A stretch of DNA of 64,000 nt from Vicia villosa (Eukaryota; Streptophyta; Magnoliopsida; Fabales; Fabaceae): positions 516,186 through 580,185 of the forward strand of contig NW_026705578.1 in NCBI RefSeq assembly GCF_029867415.1, written 5' to 3'. Shown here one piece after another: positions 33,961 to 45,692 of the stretch. The notes beneath the pieces are model-generated. The model worked only from the letters and a program-made list of their open reading frames with translations. It was not told the origin of the DNA and ran no database searches. Both the position numbers and the translations under genes were made by a program. Positions within the stretch are counted from its first letter, which is position 1. Every line of letters starts with the position of its first letter.

Positions 33961-34335
33961 CTTTTAGGGTTCTTTATGATTTAATATTAATTAAAATTAA
34001 TTAATTAAGTCGAATAATCGACATAATCGAATAATCGGGGGAAAATGTTATACTCCTAACCCTAATCCTAATTTAAATAAATTAAATCAAATATACTTAT
34101 TTATTATTTAAATCTAAATAGTTAAACAAAATAAATAATTATATTAAATAAAACCTGGGTAGTGATTTGGTGTGTGTGCCATATGATGATCCATGGTGAA
34201 CTTGCATCTTTCTGGGCGTTGGATTAGTTCTTTGTGAAATCTGATGGCTGTGATACGAGGGAGCATCGTGAGCACCCCTAGACAGGTCACGCTGGATTTA
34301 TGATAGCAAAGGAACAAATGATTTGAAAAATAAAA

Positions 34336-34402
34336 CGTAGGCGTCGCCGGCCAGTATCGAACCCATGTACGGTCCTCCGCTGGGCTACGCTTGCTCTGCT
34401 AA
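34336..34402 (-). other. tRNA-like block (A-box and B-box) inside the solo LTR
   Basis: On the minus strand TAGCCCAGCGG (A-box-like) is followed about 20 bp later by GGGTTCGATAC (B-box-like), with GGCGACGCC after it. It sits about 1.35 kb from the LTR 3' end, the same place as the 6240-6312 block in the other copy. It is not a complete tRNA gene as far as I can fold it. Confidence 0.45.
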
Positions 34403-35691
34403 TAATGACACGCGCGCAAGAGATAATGTAAGCAATGCAATCAAATAACAATTTAAAACAGAACCTTCCCCGCGCCTTGGCTTCTTCTTCATCGTGAATT
34501 CTCCAACAATGGAACATCTTTGGCCACGCTTTTCCTCCGTAGCCGTAAGCCTCCCTCTCCGAATCCGGCGAAACAACATTGATACACTCCAAACAACAAC
34601 CCAGATCATATAAACATTATCCCATGAACACAAAAACATAATTAATTTCTGTCAATTTGGCTTCTATCTGTGTGGCCCCAAATTAATACTCATGAACCCT
34701 AGTTATGGCATATCACGGTACCTGTGCTTAAAACAAAATTAAATTATCCAGGACACTTCTAAACTTTAAGGTGAACATGAATATGTAACCAAAATCAATT
34801 TATACTGAGTGTATGATGTAAATCGAAAATCAAAATTTTGGTCCAAACCAATGATACTATGTCACGATTCTGGATGGTGCTGGAGACTTGTAATGGTCCA
34901 GAAAGATTCAGAGAAGATTGAGGAACTCGTATGTATCCTTGGGATGGCTCGAATTTGATTGAGATTTGGTCTGCTCTATCACCCTTGTTCACGATTTTTG
35001 AGTGAAATTGTGAAGCTTTTCACCGAATTTTCTTGGCTGCCAAAACCCCCCTCACTTCTGAATTCGTCCAGCTATATATGGTACATAGATTAGGTCAAGA
35101 AAAAAAACCATCCAAATTGAAGAATCAAGATTTTATGAATCTAAACTTGCCATTCTTATCCCTTCTATTTCTCAAACTTTCTTCCACGTTTTCTTTTGGA
35201 TGTTTGAACAATACAACCTCTTTTTTTTTTTTATTTCATATTTTTTTGTATTTACTTAGTATTTGAATGAGGGAGAAAAATCAAATAATTAAAACTAATA
35301 ACTATTCTATTCAAATTAACTAATAACACTAATCAATAAATATTAACCTAAATAATAATACTAATTCTAGATAATATTAATAACAATATCACCTAACATT
35401 AATATTAATATTAATAATAAAATTAATAATATTAAATACTAATAGTTAGAAGTAATAAAAATTACTAATAATAATCCAAAAAAATGCAAATGTTAGTAAA
35501 AGAAAAATAATATTAACAAATGATGAAACCCTTGAAACACCTGTTAATCGCACCCCATTTATTTCTCAGGATATTTTATAAGAGAGCGGGTTTGACAATA
35601 GGAATGTCAAACCCCATGACTCTTAATTTTGACCCTTGATGAATTAAAAGATATAGATCTGATCGGACAAATTTTGGGGTATGACACGCAT

Positions 35692-35949
35692 CATAGTCCA
35701 TAATGTGAGTGTTATATTAGAATTTTTGACATAGTTATAGTCATAAACTATAAGGGTCAACACCCTAAAATAAAGGAATAGATGTTGGTGATTTTTTACC
35801 AGGCTGGTTCAGTCGATTGTGTTGCACCCAAGAATTGTGTGCATTCGTCAAATCAAATACTTCACCTTAAAATAAGGGTCAACACCCTAAAATAAAGAAT
35901 TACGTGCATTTTTCGAAGAAAATATTTCACTGGTTTTGGTCGAATACCT
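35692..35949. other. Spacer with repeated short block
   Basis: The first part continues the gypsy pol relic. AGGGTCAACACCCTAAAATAAAG occurs twice (about 35750 and 35872). Confidence 0.5.
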
Positions 35950-36400
35950 CAGTAGGGGATCAAGGTAACATAAGTTATGGGACTTAAGTTTTGGGTTATC
36001 TCATTTGTTTTGAAGTAAGGTCGAGGCTAGCTTTGAGCATAAGAGCAGACGATTTCTTAGAAGACACGTGGAGGTTTCTGAGACTGAAGGTTGGATGAAC
36101 CTAGAAACATGGAAAAGCGTGTGTAATCTTCCAGTATTGAAGGTTATTCTTTTCAGTTTTAGGTGTCCTTATTTTTACTTTTACTCCAAATTTTACAGTC
36201 TTTATGCCTTTCTTCTTTATCTTTGTCAATATTTCTTGTTCCTTTGTTTTTTTACTATTCTTAGAGTTCAAGTTATATTAACTTAAAACACATAAAAATC
36301 CAATAAAACTTTGGCACTGTATCCTAGGATTACTAGTGGGTCATGAGAGTAATTTTTAATAATGAGACTAGCGGTTGTTTACCAAAACAAAGGGTAAACA
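35950..36400 (+). repeat. Decayed LTR end and primer site of a Tat-type element
   Basis: The segment ends ACTAGCGGTTGTTTACC...GTAAACA, followed by AATTGGAACGCCTAGTGGGACC. The same end and primer-site layout occurs at 51070-51120 in the Tat element. The left limit is not defined. Confidence 0.55.
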
Positions 36401-36489
36401 AATTGGAACGCCTAGTGGGACCCTTGTGTGAGAGTTATTCGTCTTTTAGTTGCTTATAAAGATTTTTTTGTTCTCCAAATTTCATAGTC

Positions 36490-38195
36490 TTAGTGTGTAT
36501 GAGATTAAGAAGTGGTAAAATTTCAAGAGACTACCCCGATAGGACAAAAAAGAAAGTACACTAGGATGGTAGATCCAATAAATAACAGTAATGGAGAACA
36601 AACAACTAATACAAATGAGGAAGGAACAATCGATGCAAATTCAACTGAAGCAATTGCTTCTACAGCCATTACAACGTCTATACCGTCGATGACACAAATT
36701 TGGGTAATATTATCCTCAACAATGACGCAAAGTCAACCAGTGACTCCCGAACCATCAGTGCCTAGTGATTTTAGGCCTTTTAGGCCTAGTTTCACAATTC
36801 CTTTAAATGGTTTTGAACACCCTTATAGAATGAAAACATCAATGGTGGTAGGTTTATATAATAACCTTTTAACATTTTTTGAACATGCGATTACCACTTT
36901 TTCGCCACTACAAGGGATAGGGTCGGCCGCTATCCATTAAAGTCGGACATTCGTGCCTACTAGAATGGTTGTCTCATCTCAGACAATCTTGACTCTTACC
37001 AATAATTCAATAGCAGTATTGAGACAACAAATGGACGAAACGAGTCAGTACTTTGCAATATGTTTACCCGATAGATGGGTACGATATTTTGTTTCTTGAT
37101 TCAAAATACTAACCAAACGAATCAGTAGTTTGCAATATAAACGAATCAGCCATCCCGCCACAACCGACTAGGCTTCAAAATGAAGGTTTGGTTTCAGAAA
37201 AGACCGTCAACCAGGGTCAACAAATTGCACCCCAAGCAGTCAAAGTAAATCAATGGCAGCAATTTGCCCAAAATGGTCGAACAACCAATACCAAGAGAGG
37301 TCAAATGACCAAGAGTGGTATTGTGAATCGAAATCAAGATGTAGAGGAAGTAGTTAATAGAGTCTGACAAGATGATTTTGCACGAGAAAATAACTTGGCT
37401 ACTAGGGTCGAAAGGATCATGGTGCAAAATATAATAAATGTGGGCCTTCACAAGCCAAACTACGTTTCTCTTCTGTCAGAATATGTCTTACAAGAAGAAC
37501 TCCCTAGGGGATGGAAAGTTTCAAAGTTCACTAAAGTTTCTGGTGATAATAGTGAGTCTACAGCCGAACATATAGCGAGATATATGACTAAGGCAGGAGA
37601 CATTGTAAGTAACGACAACTAAAGGATGAGATACTTTCCTAGTTATGTTACCAAGAATGCTTTGACTTGGTTTATGAAACTTCCAGTAAATTCTATCCAT
37701 GAAGGGACTCGTTTGGAAAGAGTGTTCAATGAACAATTTTACATGGGCCAATCAAAGATCAGTTTGAAAGAGTAGGCTAGTGTGAAACGCAAGTTCACAA
37801 AGCCAATATATGATTATCTAAATAGAGTCAATAGGTGTTTTACACAGGTTCCTAAACATGAATTAGTCAAGATGGCTGTTGAAGGTCTAGAACATCATAA
37901 TTCTTTCTTTTCAAAGATCTGGTTCAGAATGCTATCAAAGACGAGAGGCACAAGTGTGCAGACAAGGGAAAATCCCAAATAAAGATTGATGTCGATCCCT
38001 TGCATGAGGGATTTGCCCATTATATTGAGCCAATTGAAGATCACATGATAGAGGCTACTGAGGGCCTCAAAAGTGGAGTTGATGTGGCTAAGATTACTGA
38101 AGTTGTTGGTGTAGGAATTCAGATAACTGAGATTGCTGATAATTTCAATTTTGGAATCAACATGGTCGAAATAATATGGAATGTATCAAAGTAGT
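36490..38195 (+). pseudogene. Decayed Tat-type gag
   Basis: Pieces in several frames match the gag of the Tat element at 51184. Examples are LPRGWKVSKFTKVSGDNSES (about 37500), ARYMTKAGDIVSNDN then a stop, NEQFYMGQSKISLKE then a stop, SVKRKFTKPIYDYLNR (about 37780) and HELVKMAVEGLEHHN. A proline/threonine-rich N-terminal piece lies at 36512-36940. A jump at about 37920 joins the gag core directly to a later, acidic part (to 38195), so an internal deletion is likely. The relic is much older than its relative. Confidence 0.75.
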
Positions 38196-40010
38196 ATAAA
38201 AGATTGTCGAACCCACAGAGACATAATGATCAATCTATCATTACTATTGTTACAGTGTTTATCAAAGGCTATCGTTAGAAGGTTTGTAATGAGCAGAACA
38301 AAATAAAGAAAAAAAAATTTAAATAATAAGAAATGATAATGCTAGAATATGATTCTCGTTGACCAGACAATACTCTTATTATTTCTAGATAGGATTACTT
38401 ACTGGACAATATTTTCTACTTTGAAAAAGAACTAACGAACAAGAACTGTCACTCTCGCGTATTCAGAACCGCATTTTACTCTCCAATCTTTAACGGGGTT
38501 TTCACATTCCTGAGTTGCGTACGGCGTTAAAGTATTAAATCATTTTTTAAGAAATTATTCCTTTGACTCAATTGAAAAGTAGTTTTGATTGAAAGTCTAA
38601 CTTAAAAGGGTTATCGATATATGCTCAGACAACAGGATCCTAAACCTAGAAACGCATTCGCTAATAGTTTCAAAATTACTTTCTAGAAATATTAAGCATT
38701 CCTAATTAATTAACAAATTGCTTTTGCAGTGTTTGTTAATAAAAAAAAAATCAATTTTAATCTTAAGTATCAGAAGGCTTTCAATCTTATCTGATGTATT
38801 CATGACTTTACTTTCGTAATAGCCGGCCAAATTAAATTAAGAAAAATTGTTTATAAACCAAAATAGCCCTTGGTATCAATCCTAAAAAATAACAAACAGA
38901 TTATCGTCGAATTGACGGTCCTCACATTCCACCACTAATAATTTAGATGGACATGATTACGATAAATGAAGAAGGTTTTGTTTGGAAGATGGAACTAAAC
39001 ATGCTGAAAATAAGAACGTGCGCAAAAATAAATGTGTAAATAAAGTAAAAAGACAAAATATAAATAAAGTTGGACTAAATAAGAGCCTGCTCCAAATGGA
39101 GGCTTGAATCTGGTTCAATAGAAATAAACTTTGATTGAAAGTAAATGTGGGAAACAATTTTTTTGCAGAATATAAATGCGGGAAGAAAAATTACTTCAAA
39201 ATAAAAGTGTTCCAAACTCGACAACAACAACAATGCGATAATCCTTCGGTGTGAAGAATTAAAGCCTTTTGAATCTTAATATATGCCTAAGTTGTACTAA
39301 GTTTGGATGGGATAAAAAGTTAAAAGGAAATCCTATTTATAATGCATAGAAACTCTAAATCATGCCATGGAAGTTGCTAAAAACGTGTGAGAAAATGTAG
39401 GAACGAGTTGAAGTAGTGGAGAATAAGCACAAGTTCACTTTCGTAACTGCATGAAAAAACAAAGGGTGGCGAACACCAACCCTTCATGGCGAACGCCATC
39501 TTCAAAAAATTGAAAGACTTTGTCTTCCTAAACGTTGGTGGGTGACGAAAGCTTTTAGTGCGAATTGATTAGTTTCTTCTATTTTTCATCCCAGTTGCTT
39601 CATTTCTTCGCGTAAGCCTTAAATAAGGTCAATAACCCGAAAAACATACAAAACACCGACATAATACTTGGAATAATAACAAAATAATGACAATCAGTGT
39701 AGTATTTGACTTTTCATAACTATGTTTTGCTTCATGTGTTGCTTTTCGAAGTTTTTTTTTGTTGTTGTATATAATGATGATCATTTGGTAACTTGCAATG
39801 GCTTATCAAGTATACTTCAGCATATGAAATATTGTATAACATCACATATGAGCATTGAATTATCACAAGTTTTTGTCAACTAGAAGCGTTTTTAGTTTTT
39901 AATTAAAAATGTGGCATGAGCTTTTTGAGAAGATTAATTTTAGTATCTTTAAAATATTACATTTGATTAGTTTATTTTTCAGCTTGGTTATTTTATACAA
40001 TTGAAATTTA
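38196..40010. other. Intergenic, unclassified repeat-like DNA
   Basis: The motif TTGTCGAACCCACAGAGAC (about 38200) is one seen in many plant repeats. No gene, LTR pair or terminal repeat could be defined in this stretch. Confidence 0.4.
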
Positions 40011-40015
40011 ATTAT

Positions 40016-40258
40016 TCTAAGCAAGTAAAACGATTGTAAACATGATGCAAAACTCCATTGATGGAGTGTGAACAAGCAGTAGAAGAAAAGCTTAAGCAGA
40101 GCAAAAAAGAGAAGAAAGAGATTATTGATTGCTTGTTTACAAAGTTAGTTACACAATGGTTTATATAGTTGGTAGGAAAGCCAAACTGAAAACCCTAACT
40201 AACTGAATACAGTTAAGCTATGTAACTACTTTTGCCACGTCAGCTGCATGCTTTGTCA
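40016..40258 (-). repeat. 3' LTR of the minus-strand copia element
   Basis: It is 243 bp and differs from the 5' LTR only at the GCTTTGTCA/GCTATGTCA position. The polyprotein stop codon lies inside it. Confidence 0.95.
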
Positions 40259-43200
40259 CCCCCCCACAAGCTTGAGGTTGATAGATGTTGATCAAGCCAA
40301 GCTTGGAAACACAGGCATGGAAAGGTTGTGGACCTAAAGCTTTAGTGAATATATCAGCAACTTGGTCTTTAGAAGGAACAGGTAATAATCTCATGACACC
40401 AGCTTGAATCTTTTCACGGACAAGATGACAATCTATGTCAAGGTGCTTGGTGCGTTCGTGAAACACGGGATTAGCAGAAATGTGGATAGCACTTTGACTA
40501 TCGCAATAGAGAACCGGTAACCGTGCTGGATGTTGTTTGAGATCATGCAATAGGAAGCAAAGCCACTGAAGTTCCCTAGTAGCGGCAGCCAGGGCGCGAT
40601 ACTCAGCCTCAGCTGAAGAACAGCTAACCGTGATTTGCTTCTTAGCTTTCCATGATACCAAAGAATGACCAATGAAAAAACAATAACCAGACACGGATCT
40701 TCGAGTATCAATGCAACCTCCCCAGTCAGCATCGCTAAACCCGGAAATCTGCAGATCTGAAGCCTGAGAAAGGAGGATACCATGTGCAGGTGATTGTTTG
40801 AGATACCTGAGAACACGTAGGGCAGCTTTATAGTGTGACTCAGTAGGGGCACTCATGTATTGGCTCAATTGTTGAGTAGCAAAGGCAATGTCAGGTCTTG
40901 TGGTAGTAAGGTACAAGAGTCTACCCACAAGACGCCTATAAGCAGTGATATCTGAGAAAACTGATCCATCGTCTTGATGTAAATGGATAGAAGCATCTAA
41001 AGGAGTAGTGACAGGTTTACAACCAGTGAGACCAGCATCCTTTAAAAGTTCCAGACAATACTTTCTTTGGCACAATGTAATACCCTTGGAAGAACGAGCT
41101 ACTTCAAGACCTAAGAAGTATTTTAACTCACCAAGATCTTTGATATGAAAAGAACTATCCAAAGCCTTTTTGAGATCATGGAATATGGTGAGAGAAGTTC
41201 CTGCAAGAATAATGTCGTCTACATAAACCAAAATGGCCGTGAATGAAGAAGCATCAGATTTGGTGAATAAAGTGTGATCTGCATGTGCATGAGTGAAACC
41301 TTGCGCCTGAAGAAATGTTGTTAATTTCTCAAACCATTGACGACTTGCTTGCTTCAATCCATAAAGGGATTTCTTCAACTTGCAAACCTGCCCAGGATGA
41401 GAAGCACCAACACCTTGTGGCAATTTCATGTAGACATCTTCATGCAAATCACCATGTAAGAACGCATTGTTCACGTCCAATTGATGAAGGAACCAACCAT
41501 GTATAGCAGCAAGAGCCAGAAGCACTCGAATAGTAGACATCTTTGCCACAGGAGAGAATGTCTCAAAATAATCCACTCCTTCAGTCTGATTAAATCCTTG
41601 TGCCACGAGTCTAGCCTTGAACCGCTCTATAGAGCCATCAGCATGTCTCTTTATCTTGTACACCCATTTGCTTCCAATAGGAGAAGCATTAGGTGGCAAA
41701 TCAACAAAATCCCATGTCTGATTTTGTTCCAAGGCATTTAATTCCAACTGCATAGCTTGAACCCATCGAGGATCTTTAATGGCTGCTTGATAATTATTGG
41801 GTTCAGTTTCAGAGGAAAGAGCCATAATGTAAGCTTGATGAGTGTGAGACAAATTATCATAAACCAGGTATTTGTCAATAGGGTATTGACTATGGGAGGA
41901 GATGGAAGAACATATGTAGTCCTTTAAATGTGCAGGTGGTCTAGACACACGACTAGACTTTCTAGTATCATCAACTACTGGTGAATCAGAAGCATGAGAC
42001 GGATGAGACATGGAAGCATCATCAGAAGTAGTGACATCAGTAGAAAGAGAGGAATGTTCAATAGGTAAAATTTCAGAATCAGTTCCAGACACTTGAACAT
42101 CATGTTCAGGTGTAGAAACCCGTGTATCATTTTCAGAAACACAAGGAACAATGGACTGAGAACTGGGGACAGAAGAAGAAGTGTCTAAAAAGGTGTTTAG
42201 AGTAGTCATAGAGGATTCAGAAAAAGGTTGGTCAAAGTATATAGAAGTAGGAGTTTGCAATTTTGACTCACTATGAAAAGGAAACTCCATATCAAAAAAT
42301 TTGACATTTCTTGAAACAACAATTTCATGGGATGTGACATCCAGAAGTACAAAACCTTTCATACCTTGCTTATATCCCAGGAAAGCACACTTTCGTGCTC
42401 GTGAGTCAAATTTATGTCTGTTGTTAGGCAGTGTAGAACCATAGCTCAAGCATCCAAAAACTCTAAGTGAACTTAAGTCAGGTAAAGCTCCATGCAAAAC
42501 CTCATAAGAGGACTTGTTCTTCAAAATCTTTGTAGGAATCCTGTTCATCAAAAATACTGCATGTAAAACTGCATATGACCAGTATTTCTTAGGCAGTTTA
42601 GATTGAAACATTAGAGCTCGACTAATGTTCAGAATGTGCTGGTGTCGTCTTTCTACTCTACCATTTTGTTGTGGTGTATAAACACAACTTTTCTGATGTA
42701 TGATACCTTTTGAGGCATAGTAAGTAGGCATAAGTAACTCTGTTCCATTATCACTCCTTACAACTTTTACTCTTTTGTCAAATTGAGTTTCAACCATAGC
42801 TATGAATTCTTTAATTCTTTGACATACTTCAGATTTAGACTTTAACATAACCACCCATACATGTCTACTATGGTCATCAAGTATGGTTAGAAAGTATCTA
42901 AAACCATGAACAGAAGTTGTACCAAATGGTCCCCATACATCTAAATGAATTAAGTCAAACACATTCTCAGCATTTTTATTACTTATGGGAAAAGGCATAC
43001 ATTTTTGTCTGGATTGTTGGCAAACATCACAAGCAGTATGAGCACTCCTAGGAATGTAGCTATACACTTTATTCATACATTCCATTCTATCAAAAGACAA
43101 ATGCCCTAGCCTTAAATGCCATAATAAGGCAGATGCTACAACATTAGAACTACTTTTAGTGAAAATACTCGACACAAATCCTGCAGCTTTTCCTCTATGG

Positions 43201-44675
43201 ACTTTGTGGGTAGCTTCCAAGTAGTATAGACCATCACAGGCTTTAGCTGAACCAATCCTCCTCAAATCCTTCTTTGCCTGTATCATACACTGATCAGATT
43301 CAAAACTCAAAATGCAACTCTGCTCTTGACACAGTTTTGAAACTGACACTAAGTTAACTTCAAACTGAGGCAAATATAACACATTCTTAATGATCAATTC
43401 ATTAGACAATTGCACACTACCACTTATGGATGAGACTATAGAGTTTCCATTTGGTAGATTAACCATCATGGGGCTTATTATTTCATATTCAACAAAAGAA
43501 TCTAAGGAATGACTTATGTGGTGAGTAGCTCCTGTATCTAATATCCAACTGATACTATTCTTAGTATTAAAGTTAGCAATGAAAGGTTCAGAATTACCTC
43601 CCTTAGCTAGATTCACAGATCCTGTACTTTTCTCTAGTAAGGTCATCAAATTTTGGTACTGCTCCTTTGTGAGTGTCATGCTTCCTCCATTGTCACTTGT
43701 TGAGGCTACAGCAGATTTTGAATCCGAATCTTCAACATCAACCTGATTAGCATATGATGAAGATCCACTTCCTCTTCCAAAACTTGGTGGATAACCATGT
43801 TTCTTGTAACAATTATCAATCACATGCCCTGTTTTACCACAGTGTGTGCACACTTTCATATTGCCTCTACCTCTTCCTGCAGAAGGATTTCCATAGCCTC
43901 GACCTCTTCCAAATGATTTTGAGCCTTCAACAGCATTTACCATCCCAGGTGCTTCCTCAATCACATTGCTGTTAGAAAAATTCAGACCACATATCTTCCT
44001 TTCTTGCTGCATTACCATTGAAAATACTCTATTGATTTGTGGTAATGGATCCATTAACAATACTTGAGATACCACACCATGAAATTCTTCATTCAGACCT
44101 ATTAAGAATTGGATAATTCTATCTTCAGCCCTAAAGCTTCTACTATTGCGCATTGCTTGACATGCACATGTAACACGACACGTGCAACTTGGCATGGGGC
44201 GATACTGATCCAACTCTTCCCACAGACTTCTCAATTCAGTGAAATAATCAGAAATCTTCTTGCTACCTTTTTTCAGATTTGTTATTTCTTGATGAAGTTG
44301 CGCTACTCGAATTCGATCTCCTCTCATAAAACGATCTTTGAGATCATTCCACATATCCACGGCATTGTCAATGAACACCACACTCTGAGCAATGGATGGT
44401 GTTATTGAATTGATAATCCATGTATGAACTAAATTGTTGCATCTTTGCCACGCAACATAATTCAGATCATCTTCTCCAGGTACTTCTATAGAACCATCAA
44501 CGAATCTGAACTTGTTCTTCATGGCAAGAGCACGTCTCATCTTCATCGACCAAGCGTGGTAATTATCACCTGATAACGCTGGAGTTACGCACACCGTCGA
44601 TGGATTTTCTGAAGGATGCACATAATATGGATCAAGATGATCCTGATTCTTATTGTTGTTATTGTTTCTCGTCAT
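40218..44675 (-). CDS. Intact copia gag-pol polyprotein, 1485 residues
   Basis: The ATG at 44675 lies about 140 bp inside the primer site. The order is: gag (UBN2/retrotran_gag type, residues about 20-240); zinc knuckle CTHCGKTGHVIDNC (about 274); protease DTGATHHIS (about 380); integrase zinc region with HLRLGHLS and CDVCQQSRQ (about 515-560); integrase core residues in HLDVWGPF, RSDNGTE and TPQQNGRVERRH; RT with QLDVNNAFLHGDL (about 1065) and YVDDIILAG (about 1150); RNase H with SSAEAEYRALA (about 1356) and DIFTKAL. The frame ends at 40218, with the last 13 or so codons inside the 3' LTR. No stop or frameshift was found, so the protein may be functional. Confidence 0.95.
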   Translation of the reverse strand: MTRNNNNNKNQDHLDPYYVHPSENPSTVCVTPALSGDNYHAWSMKMRRALAMKNKFRFVDGSIEVPGEDDLNYVAWQRCNNLVHTWIINSITPSIAQSVVFIDNAVDMWNDLKDRFMRGDRIRVAQLHQEITNLKKGSKKISDYFTELRSLWEELDQYRPMPSCTCRVTCACQAMRNSRSFRAEDRIIQFLIGLNEEFHGVVSQVLLMDPLPQINRVFSMVMQQERKICGLNFSNSNVIEEAPGMVNAVEGSKSFGRGRGYGNPSAGRGRGNMKVCTHCGKTGHVIDNCYKKHGYPPSFGRGSGSSSYANQVDVEDSDSKSAVASTSDNGGSMTLTKEQYQNLMTLLEKSTGSVNLAKGGNSEPFIANFNTKNSISWILDTGATHHISHSLDSFVEYEIISPMMVNLPNGNSIVSSISGSVQLSNELIIKNVLYLPQFEVNLVSVSKLCQEQSCILSFESDQCMIQAKKDLRRIGSAKACDGLYYLEATHKVHRGKAAGFVSSIFTKSSSNVVASALLWHLRLGHLSFDRMECMNKVYSYIPRSAHTACDVCQQSRQKCMPFPISNKNAENVFDLIHLDVWGPFGTTSVHGFRYFLTILDDHSRHVWVVMLKSKSEVCQRIKEFIAMVETQFDKRVKVVRSDNGTELLMPTYYASKGIIHQKSCVYTPQQNGRVERRHQHILNISRALMFQSKLPKKYWSYAVLHAVFLMNRIPTKILKNKSSYEVLHGALPDLSSLRVFGCLSYGSTLPNNRHKFDSRARKCAFLGYKQGMKGFVLLDVTSHEIVVSRNVKFFDMEFPFHSESKLQTPTSIYFDQPFSESSMTTLNTFLDTSSSVPSSQSIVPCVSENDTRVSTPEHDVQVSGTDSEILPIEHSSLSTDVTTSDDASMSHPSHASDSPVVDDTRKSSRVSRPPAHLKDYICSSISSHSQYPIDKYLVYDNLSHTHQAYIMALSSETEPNNYQAAIKDPRWVQAMQLELNALEQNQTWDFVDLPPNASPIGSKWVYKIKRHADGSIERFKARLVAQGFNQTEGVDYFETFSPVAKMSTIRVLLALAAIHGWFLHQLDVNNAFLHGDLHEDVYMKLPQGVGASHPGQVCKLKKSLYGLKQASRQWFEKLTTFLQAQGFTHAHADHTLFTKSDASSFTAILVYVDDIILAGTSLTIFHDLKKALDSSFHIKDLGELKYFLGLEVARSSKGITLCQRKYCLELLKDAGLTGCKPVTTPLDASIHLHQDDGSVFSDITAYRRLVGRLLYLTTTRPDIAFATQQLSQYMSAPTESHYKAALRVLRYLKQSPAHGILLSQASDLQISGFSDADWGGCIDTRRSVSGYCFFIGHSLVSWKAKKQITVSCSSAEAEYRALAAATRELQWLCFLLHDLKQHPARLPVLYCDSQSAIHISANPVFHERTKHLDIDCHLVREKIQAGVMRLLPVPSKDQVADIFTKALGPQPFHACVSKLGLINIYQPQACGGVTKHAADVAKVVT
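40259..40270 (-). promoter_or_regulatory. Polypurine tract of the minus-strand copia element
   Basis: The coding strand reads GCTTGTGGGGGGG directly before TGACAAAGC, the 3' LTR start. Confidence 0.8.
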
Positions 44676-44816
44676 CGATCAAGCTTCTTAGAAAAAAACT
44701 GAGAATCGAAGAAAGTATAAAAAGAACAAAATCACAGTGATTGCTTCAAGAAAGCTTCAATCACTATGAACAAGAAAGATCAATGAATCGCAGCGGATGC
44801 AGAGCAGGATCAACCT

Positions 44817-44828
44817 GCTCTGATACCA
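44817..44828 (-). promoter_or_regulatory. Primer binding site (initiator Met tRNA), minus strand
   Basis: GCTCTGATACCA on the plus strand is TGGTATCAGAGC on the coding strand and directly abuts the 5' LTR. Confidence 0.92.
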
Positions 44829-45071
44829 TCTAAGCAAGTAAAACGATTGTAAACATGATGCAAAACTCCATTGATGGAGTGTGAACAAGCAGTAGAAGAA
44901 AAGCTTAAGCAGAGCAAAAAAGAGAAGAAAGAGATTATTGATTGCTTGTTTACAAAGTTAGTTACACAATGGTTTATATAGTTGGTAGGAAAGCCAAACT
45001 GAAAACCCTAACTAACTGAATACAGTTAAGCTATGTAACTACTTTTGCCACGTCAGCTGCATGCTATGTCA
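44829..45071 (-). repeat. 5' LTR of the minus-strand copia element
   Basis: It is 243 bp, followed by the ATTAT duplication (45072-45076). On the coding strand TTATATAAACC lies in the middle and may serve as TATA box. Confidence 0.95.
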
Positions 45072-45076
45072 ATTAT

Positions 45077-45659
45077 ACTCTTGACTGTTGATTAAAGATT
45101 GGAAGAAAATAAAGAAGAGACGGAGCATATAACTGCAATAAGACTGAAGTATGAGGAATCAACATATTTGAAGGAAATGGAGTATTGTGTCAAGTTATTA
45201 TTACACTAAAATGTTGTAGTTGTACGGTTCACTCATTTTTCTTAAAATTACTTGAATTTATATATTATACATTGTAAGAATTATATATTTTTTTGTATAT
45301 TTACGGTGTATTTATTATACATTGTAATTAGTTTATATGTGACAATTATAGATTATATTCATAAATATTAGTATATCTTAAATGTATATTTTTATAATTT
45401 TTTGTTTGATATAGTAAATTGATTTATCAAAAATATTAGTGAGGAAATTGGAAATATGTCATAAATTAGTTAGGGAATTTGAAAGCTCATTAGCTCATTA
45501 ATTATTGAGGGAAAATGAAATCCTTCAGTAATTAATGAAGAAATTATTAGAATGTATAATATACTTATGGTCAATTGTAAGTGACGAGAATATTTAATTT
45601 GTGACAGAATTATTAAGTTGCTATTTGTGAAGGATTATAAATTTTCTCACTGTCCATTT
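45077..45659. other. AT-rich intergenic DNA
   Basis: I see no gene or recognisable element. Confidence 0.5.
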
Positions 45660-45692
45660 TCGCCTTTTCGTTTTGGGCGTGTGGTTGGGAGC

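Larger units (their letters stand above)
33001..35686 (-). mobile_element. Solo LTR, same family as 3896-7627, minus orientation
   Basis: On the plus strand it begins TGTAGCAACCTGCCCTAAAA and ends CAAATTTTGGGGTATGACA, the reverse complement of the first solo LTR's ends. It is flanked by an exact CGCAT duplication at 32996-33000 and 35687-35691. It is 2686 bp, shorter than the other copy because it lacks the MITE and some other segments. It has no internal region. It interrupts the gypsy pol relic. Confidence 0.88.
40016..45071 (-). mobile_element. Young, structurally intact Ty1-copia element (minus strand)
   Basis: The element has 243 bp LTRs at 40016-40258 (3') and 44829-45071 (5'), which differ at one position by eye. 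A 5 bp duplication ATTAT flanks it at 40011-40015 and 45072-45076. The primer site, polypurine tract and one uninterrupted gag-pol frame are all present. It has no visible lesion, so it may be autonomous. The LTRs run TG...GA on the coding strand instead of TG...CA. Confidence 0.95.

Noticed and set aside
34385..34639. Minus-strand frames of 84-101 residues in the solo LTR
   Set aside because: They cover the tRNA-like block and LTR DNA and match nothing I recognise.
36904..36918. CACTACAAGG as another CACTA end
   Set aside because: It lies inside the decayed Tat gag, lacks the following AAAA and has no partner end.
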